A DNA stretch of 11,010 nt from Solirubrobacteraceae bacterium (GTDB lineage Bacteria; Actinomycetota; Thermoleophilia; Solirubrobacterales; Solirubrobacteraceae): the NCBI GenBank assembly GCA_025935735.1, contig JAICUS010000153.1, forward strand, positions 1 to 11,010. Direction: 5' to 3'. Below, one piece after another: positions 6,821 through 11,010 of this stretch (position 1 is the first letter of the stretch; each line of letters begins with the position of its first letter). The position numbers and the translations under genes were made by a program. The notes beneath the pieces are model-generated. The model saw only the letters and a list, made by a program, of their open reading frames with translations, searched no databases and was not told where the DNA came from.

Positions 6821-7252
6821 CTAAAGCACCCAGCCGGCCAGCAGCGGGACGCCGGTGACGACGTCGACCGTGACGCAGAACGGCGGGTACCACGTCCGCA
6901 CGTGCGTCGGGCCGTGTCCGTCGTGATGGACCCAGTCCCACGCGCCGTGCGCGATGAATCCGAGCCCGAGCAGCACCGTGGACTGGTGATAGGCGCCGAG
7001 GAACCCGACGGTCAGGAACACGGAGGCGGAGAGCACCTGCACGGCGATGGAGACGGGGCGTCCGTCGGCGACGCCGAAGCCGAAGTACACCCAGCCGATT
7101 GCGGCCAACTGGGCGCCGAAATAGACGTATGCCACCGCGTCGGGCAGCAGGGCGCCGACGGCGACGGCCACGAGTCCGGCCCCGAAGCCGACGACTGCTC
7201 CTCGCGCCCCCGCCCCCACCCGGCCGGACAGTCTGGCGGCGCCGGCGGTCAT
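6821..7252 (-). CDS. Small multi-spanning membrane protein with a His/Trp/Asp cluster
   Basis: The product is 143 residues. The ATG at 7252 overlaps the flavoprotein stop (ATGA), so translation is coupled to it. Hydrophobic segments are near residues 17-37, 42-62, 67-87, 92-104 and 127-142, giving four or five membrane passes. The striking part is the loop after the fourth segment, residues 102-126: HGAWDWVHHDGHG, then PTHVRTWYPPFC. It packs His102, Asp106, His109, His110, His113, His117 and Cys126 into 25 residues. Such a cluster at a membrane face could bind a metal or haem, and neighbouring a copper oxidase makes metal binding attractive, but this is inference. I recall uncharacterised DUF families of small membrane proteins with a similar H-x-x-W-D motif (DUF6010 is a possibility, not confirmed). 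It is the last intact gene of the operon. Confidence 0.8.
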   Translation of the reverse strand: MTAGAARLSGRVGAGARGAVVGFGAGLVAVAVGALLPDAVAYVYFGAQLAAIGWVYFGFGVADGRPVSIAVQVLSASVFLTVGFLGAYHQSTVLLGLGFIAHGAWDWVHHDGHGPTHVRTWYPPFCVTVDVVTGVPLLAGWVL

Positions 7253-8364
7253 CGCGAACCCGCTTCCGAGGCCAACGGGGCGGACGCTGTCGCGCGGCTT
7301 CGGGCGAACGCGTCGATGCGCTGGGCAATGAACTGCGCGTCATCCTTGACCCAGCCCAGCAGCGCCGAGCCGCGCGTGTGCTGCCAGGGCAGGCCGAGGA
7401 AGTACAGGCCGGGGACCTGGGTGACGCCGCGCCGGTGGCGGACCCGTCCCTCGTCGTCGAGGACCGGGAGCTGCACGAAGGCGTGGTCGAAGCGGAACCC
7501 GGTGGCCCACACCACTCCGTCAACCGCGAGATCGGAGCCGTCGGCGAACGCCACGGTCGCGCCGCGCGCGGCGGTCGCGCGCGGCCGCACCTGGATGCCA
7601 AGCTTGCGCGCGGCACGCGGGCTCGAGCCGATCAGGGTCTCCTTGTCCTTCAGGCGCTGCACGAGTCGCGAGTCGACGGTCTTGTCCATCAGGCCGGTGG
7701 CCTGCAGGTAGCGGAACAGGTCCCGTCCGAGGATGCGCTGCGGTAGCGGCGTCTGCGGCCGTCCGACGGCCAGATGGACTTCTCGCGACCGGGCGAGTTC
7801 GGCAGCGATCTGGTAGCCGGTGTTGCCGCCACCGACGACCAGCACCATGCCCGTCGGGAGGTCTTCCGGGGAGCGGTATCGGGTGCTGTGCAGCTGGCTC
7901 ACGTCGCTGCTCAGTTCGGCAGCTATCGCCGGCGTGAACGGCACCTGAAACGGCCCGGTGGCGACCACGACCTGGTCGGCTTCGTAGCTGCGGTCGACGA
8001 CCTCGACGAGGAAGCCGCCGTCGTCGCGTGCCCGGACGGCGTGCACGCGGCGGTTGAACTCAACCGGCAGCTCGAACCGTCGCGCGTAATCGGTGAGGTA
8101 GGCCACGACGTCGTCGCGCCTCGGGTAGCTGTCGGAGTCGCCAGGGAAGTCGAGCCCGGGCAGGCCGTCGTAGCGCACGGGCGTGAACAGCCGCAGCGAG
8201 TCCCAGCGGGTTCGCCACGCGGCGGCGGGTACGTCGGCGGCTTCGAGGATGGTGAACCGGCGGCTCTGCTGGGCGAGGAAGTAGCCGACGGCCAGGCCGG
8301 CTTGGCCGCCGCCGATGACGACGACCTCGCGCCGCCGGATGCCCGTGTCAGCGGTGACCGTCAT
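7249..8364 (-). CDS. CzcO-like flavoprotein monooxygenase (FAD/NAD(P)H-dependent)
   Basis: The product is 371 residues. I chose the ATG at 8364 because it overlaps the oxidase stop (ATGA) and precedes the FAD motif by a normal distance; the frame extends to 8433 without support. The two-dinucleotide-site layout is clear: the FAD motif VVVIGGGQAG (14-23) with Glu41 ending the second strand; WDSLRLFTP (54-62); the linker LHSTRYRSPEDLP (158-170), corresponding to the fingerprint region of class B flavin monooxygenases; the NADPH motif VLVVGGGNTG (174-183); and ATGF (287-290). Proteins of this COG2072 group hydroxylate or S/N-oxygenate small molecules, or act as NAD(P)H oxidoreductases. The name CzcO reflects linkage to metal-resistance genes rather than a proven reaction. 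It has no export signal, so it should be cytoplasmic. It sits between, and is coupled to, the multicopper oxidase and the small membrane protein. Its substrate is unknown. Confidence 0.9.
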   Translation of the reverse strand: MTVTADTGIRRREVVVIGGGQAGLAVGYFLAQQSRRFTILEAADVPAAAWRTRWDSLRLFTPVRYDGLPGLDFPGDSDSYPRRDDVVAYLTDYARRFELPVEFNRRVHAVRARDDGGFLVEVVDRSYEADQVVVATGPFQVPFTPAIAAELSSDVSQLHSTRYRSPEDLPTGMVLVVGGGNTGYQIAAELARSREVHLAVGRPQTPLPQRILGRDLFRYLQATGLMDKTVDSRLVQRLKDKETLIGSSPRAARKLGIQVRPRATAARGATVAFADGSDLAVDGVVWATGFRFDHAFVQLPVLDDEGRVRHRRGVTQVPGLYFLGLPWQHTRGSALLGWVKDDAQFIAQRIDAFARSRATASAPLASEAGSR

Positions 8365-9962
8365 GCGGTGACGTCGAAGGAGAACATCATTCCGCTCTCG
8401 TGGTGCTCGGCGATATGACAGTGCGCCATCCAACGCCCGATGTTGGTCACGTCGAGCACGATGTCGACGGTCTCGCCGACACGCACCAGCACCGTGTCCT
8501 TCCAGACCAGGTTCGGCTCGACGACACCGTCACGGGCAAGGACGAGAAAGCGCCCGGCGCCGTGAATGTGGAACGGGTGGTGCATGGGGTGGTCGGAGTC
8601 CATCTCGTTGACCAGCCGGATCTTCACGCGATCGCCGACACGGAACCGCCACTGGATGGCGTGGTTCTCGGCGTCGTCGGAGCGGTCGACGAGCTTCCAG
8701 CGCATGTTCGCCGGCGTGGTGAGCTTGTTGACTTCGACCATGTCGTCTTCCCACTCGATGCCGTCGGCCGTCGCGTGGCTGTGGCCGTGACCGTGGTGGC
8801 CGGCCGTCGCCGCTTGCACCAGTCGTGCCGGCAGCAGCTTCATGCCGCACTGCGGGCAGTGGTCCGGGGTCTCGCTGGTCACCTCGGGGTGCATCGGGCA
8901 CACGTAAATCGAGGCCTCTCCCTCGCCCACGTCGGGCTCGCCCATGTCCATCTGCGCTTGGAAGGCCAGCGTCTTGTCCGGCGGCGCGTCGACCAGCGGC
9001 ATCAGCCGCTCGCGCTCGGCGGCGAGTTCCGGCGCGGTGCGCAGCTCGGAGAAGCTCTGCGTGAGGGACGGCGTGGCCTGCTCGTCGGTGACGGTGATGT
9101 CGGCGAGCTTGTAGGTCCGGCTCGGCGTCCGGTGCTCCAAGACCAGCTGGCCAGGCGACTCGAAGCACACGTCGACGACGACGCGCTCGGACGGGGCGAG
9201 GATGACGTCCTCGACGAGCTCCTCGTGCTCGACGCGGCCGCTGTCGCCGCCGACGAGCTTCATCCGCGCGCCCGGCAGCGCGACCTTGAACACCCGGGTG
9301 TTGGCCGTGTTGGTCAGGTACAGCCGCACCACCTCGCCGGTGCCCGCGGTCAGCGCGAGCTCGGGCTCGCCGCCGATGAGCAGCACGTTGCCGAAGCGGC
9401 CCATGGCCGCGTACGTCGTCTCGTCGGGGCTGAAGGCGGCAATCTGGCCATCCTCGATGAGCAGGTCGTCGAGCGTGAGCGCGAGCTCGCGATGCACGGG
9501 CGGCCAGTAGTCGGGGTCGGCGGGCACGACGACGCAGTTGCCGTACAGCCCCAGCTCCTGCCCGTAGTCCTCGCGGATGTGCGGGTGATACCAGTAGACG
9601 CCCGGGTCTGGGAACGTGACGCGTGCGGTGTAGCGCCCGCCGATGGGCATGACCTCCTGGGTCTCGTGTGTGCCGTCGTAGCGGTTGTCCAGGCGCAGGC
9701 CATGCCAGTGGACCGTGGCCTCCAGGTCCCCCTCGTTCTCGATGTCGACGATGACCTCCGCGCCCTCGGGCACCCGCAGCGTCGGGCCGGGAACGGAGCC
9801 GTTGTAGGCCAGCATCCGGACGGTGGCCTCGCCGATGCGCTTGGTCACGGGCGCGATGCGCAGCGTGTAGCGGTCGCCGTCGCCGAGCTCGACCACCTCG
9901 GTCGCGCTGACCGCCGGCAGCCCGGCCGTGTCGCGCGGGAACTTTTGAGTTGATGCGGTCAT
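8361..9962 (-). CDS. Multicopper oxidase with embedded heavy-metal-binding domain
   Basis: The product is 533 residues from the ATG at 9962, with AGGAGA five bases upstream. The cupredoxin layout is complete: HWHG (85-88) and HPH (126-128) supply type 2/3 copper ligands, HHPFHIHG (461-468) follows, and HCHIAEHHESGM (514-525) gives type 1 Cys515 and His520, the type 3 histidines, and axial Met525. A methionine axial ligand fits a low-to-medium-potential CueO/CotA-like enzyme. Between the second and third cupredoxin domains lies CPMHPE (355-360) plus CPQCGM (369-374), the heavy-metal-binding domain (HMBD) seen in CusB- and CopA/CopB-type proteins. A linker follows with HHGHGHSH (389-396). The N-terminus has no Sec or Tat signal and no membrane segment, unlike most CueO-type enzymes. 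It probably oxidises cuprous ion or phenolic/organic compounds using O2; which one is unknown. It is the second gene of the operon, 30 bases after the DUF4389 gene. Confidence 0.94.
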   Translation of the reverse strand: MTASTQKFPRDTAGLPAVSATEVVELGDGDRYTLRIAPVTKRIGEATVRMLAYNGSVPGPTLRVPEGAEVIVDIENEGDLEATVHWHGLRLDNRYDGTHETQEVMPIGGRYTARVTFPDPGVYWYHPHIREDYGQELGLYGNCVVVPADPDYWPPVHRELALTLDDLLIEDGQIAAFSPDETTYAAMGRFGNVLLIGGEPELALTAGTGEVVRLYLTNTANTRVFKVALPGARMKLVGGDSGRVEHEELVEDVILAPSERVVVDVCFESPGQLVLEHRTPSRTYKLADITVTDEQATPSLTQSFSELRTAPELAAERERLMPLVDAPPDKTLAFQAQMDMGEPDVGEGEASIYVCPMHPEVTSETPDHCPQCGMKLLPARLVQAATAGHHGHGHSHATADGIEWEDDMVEVNKLTTPANMRWKLVDRSDDAENHAIQWRFRVGDRVKIRLVNEMDSDHPMHHPFHIHGAGRFLVLARDGVVEPNLVWKDTVLVRVGETVDIVLDVTNIGRWMAHCHIAEHHESGMMFSFDVTA

Positions 9963-9992
9963 CCCAGTCTCCTGTGGGAGGTGTGCCGGTCG

Positions 9993-10709
9993 TCAGCTCG
10001 CCGGCACGGGGTCAGGCCCGACGGTAGGAGCGGCGTGCGGAGAGGACGGCTCTTGGTCGCCCATGTCCAGGCGGAAGGGCGGGTAGGTGTCGGTCATCAG
10101 CGCCGCGTAAGCGCCGACGCGGAACACCCAGCGGTTCATGCCCATGACGAGGTCATAGAGCCCGCGCGGGTACCGTCCGGCGAAGAGCAGCACGATGCCC
10201 GCGATGCACACGAGCAGGCCGATCAGGCCACTGCCGTACACCCAGGCGTCGTTGCCGTTTGCCTGGTTGTAGCCGGCGAACGCGCCGCCGGTGAACACGC
10301 CGATGATCAGGTAGTGCGGGATGGCGAGCAGCCACCACTTCACCAGGACGAGCCCGCGTGACAGGTGCTGCGGGTAGGCGACCGACAGCCTCGCCGGGTA
10401 GCCGGGCACGTCCGCGAGCGTGAACGGCGGGTAGTGGTCGGTACCGAGCGCGCTGTAGGAGTAGTACCCAACCCTCCATGTCCAGCGCAGGACGCCGACA
10501 TTGAATTCGAAGATCCCACGCGGGTAGCGGCCGGTGAACAGGATCGCGAACAGCGCGACGATCGTGAGCACGACGAGCGCGATCCACAGGAAGAACAGCA
10601 CGATGACGTGAGGGATGATCAGCACCCACTTCACGAGCCATAGCCAGCGGCTCAGCTGCGGGGAAAGGGCGCCTTCAAGGCGAAGCGGGTACGCGGACGG
10701 CTGGTCCAT
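9993..10709 (-). CDS. DUF4389 membrane protein with two tandem repeats
   Basis: The product is 238 residues, with AAAGG six bases before the ATG at 10709. Two copies of the DUF4389 unit are visible. Copy one (about 8-98) has LSRWLWLVKWVLIIPH, TGRYPRG (59-65), LRWTWRVGYYSYS and HYPPFTL. Copy two (about 104-214) has LSRGLVLVKWWLLAIPH, AGRYPRG (177-183), NRWVFRVGAY and TYPPFRL. Hydrophobic segments lie at about 23-58 (long enough for two passes), 119-142 and 158-178. The tail (215-238) is acidic and proline-rich. The family is common in actinobacteria and has no established function. Leading an operon with a copper oxidase and a flavoprotein suggests it may anchor or scaffold them at the membrane; this is inference. 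Confidence 0.92.
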   Translation of the reverse strand: MDQPSAYPLRLEGALSPQLSRWLWLVKWVLIIPHVIVLFFLWIALVVLTIVALFAILFTGRYPRGIFEFNVGVLRWTWRVGYYSYSALGTDHYPPFTLADVPGYPARLSVAYPQHLSRGLVLVKWWLLAIPHYLIIGVFTGGAFAGYNQANGNDAWVYGSGLIGLLVCIAGIVLLFAGRYPRGLYDLVMGMNRWVFRVGAYAALMTDTYPPFRLDMGDQEPSSPHAAPTVGPDPVPAS

Positions 10710-10832
10710 GAGGAACCTTTCGATCGGCGGTCAGAGACTCCAGGCGGGCGACGCCGGCGGCGGCGAGTACCCGAGGGCGAGGCGATCTCGTGCCTCGGCG
10801 CTTGCGGCCGAGGGACCAAACATGAGCGTCAC

Positions 10833-10860
10833 GTTATCCACGATCGTGCGCGGAATGCAA
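10833..10860 (-). promoter_or_regulatory. Weak candidate promoter of the DUF4389/oxidase operon
   Basis: Read on the minus strand, TTGCAT (10860-10855) and GATAAC (10838-10833) are separated by 16 bases. Similarity to the sigma-70-type consensus is only partial (about 3/6 and 4/6). It would give a leader of about 115 bases before the ATG at 10709. The position in the divergent gap is right, but the match alone is weak. Confidence 0.25.
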
Positions 10861-10914
10861 CCCGGGGTTTCGAAAATCAGACAGCAGCTGGGCTATCATT
10901 GGTGCGCAATTCGC

Positions 10915-10925
10915 TACTCTGAGTA
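10915..10925. promoter_or_regulatory. Short palindrome before the divergent gene, candidate operator
   Basis: TACTC-T-GAGTA is a perfect inverted repeat with 5-base arms and one central base, 12 bases before the ATG at 10938 and upstream of the operon starting at 10709. A TetR-type regulator often controls itself and the divergent operon from such a site. The arms are short, so chance is possible. Confidence 0.3.
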
Positions 10926-10937
10926 TCGAGCCTGGCC

Positions 10938-11010
10938 ATGGAGAACCACGGGATCACTGCCGCCTCGGCTCCGCGACGCGGCCGGCGAGCTGCGCGGGAT
11001 ACCGACGGAC
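10938..11010 (+). CDS. N-terminus of a possible TetR-type regulator (3' end outside window)
   Basis: The ATG at 10938 opens a frame that stays open to the right edge (24 codons); an in-frame TGA at 10920-10922 rules out a longer start other than CTG. The visible residues, MENHGITAASAPRRGRRAARD, look like the basic, disordered lead-in that precedes the helix-turn-helix in many TetR/AcrR proteins (the G-R-x-x-A-R-D pattern). No helix-turn-helix is in view, so the family is a guess from the N-terminal style and the divergent placement. The ribosome binding site is weak. Confidence 0.4.
   Translation, partial: MENHGITAASAPRRGRRAARDTDG

Noticed and set aside
6773..7711. 312-codon plus-strand open frame opposite the small membrane protein and flavoprotein
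   Set aside because: It spans two real minus-strand genes, has Arg/Pro/Ala-rich composition and shows no recognisable motif.
8400..9953. 517-codon plus-strand open frame opposite the multicopper oxidase
   Set aside because: It mirrors the oxidase codons, is dominated by Val, Arg, His and Asp, matches no fold, and the opposite strand encodes an unmistakable multicopper oxidase.

Overview
The window is GC-rich and densely coded, with GTG as well as ATG starts, many four-base stop/start overlaps and several Actinomycetota-type families (DUF5995, DUF4389, a TIGR03118-type protein, a CzcO-like flavoprotein). It most likely comes from a chromosome of a high-GC actinobacterium; a soil lineage such as Thermoleophilia/Solirubrobacterales would fit, but that is an inference from gene content and style only. 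I see no transposase, integrase, CRISPR array, tRNA or rRNA.

Layout. (1) 3-377 (+) is the 3' end of a TIGR03118-type secreted protein, followed by a strong GC hairpin and about 450 bases with no supportable gene. (2) 868-1374 (+) is a small secreted protein of unknown function. (3) 4047-1562 (-) is a two-gene operon: an FAD-dependent amine-oxidase/phytoene-desaturase-like oxidoreductase coupled by a GTGA overlap to a DUF5995 protein. (4) 4281-4883 (+) is a six-helix membrane protein, divergent from the oxidoreductase. (5) 5160-6596 (+) is a full-length PLP-dependent glutamate decarboxylase, with a good ribosome binding site and a 21-base-period direct repeat in its leader. (6) 10709-6821 (-) is a compact four-gene operon: tandem DUF4389 membrane protein, multicopper oxidase with an embedded heavy-metal-binding domain, CzcO-like flavoprotein monooxygenase, small His-rich membrane protein. 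The last three are joined by ATGA overlaps. Immediately beyond its last stop is a frameshifted, truncated remnant of a class III nucleotidyl cyclase (6816-6663). (7) At the right edge, 10938 onward (+), the N-terminus of a possible TetR-type regulator reads away from the operon.

How they may work together. The 10709-6821 operon is the most distinctive part: a probable copper oxidase with no visible export signal and its own Cys/His metal module, co-translated with a flavoprotein and bracketed by two membrane proteins, next to a possible divergent regulator. A membrane-associated redox or metal-handling function is a reasonable hypothesis, but the substrate cannot be read from the sequence. 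The glutamate decarboxylase would make GABA and consume a proton. No glutamate/GABA antiporter is present in the window.
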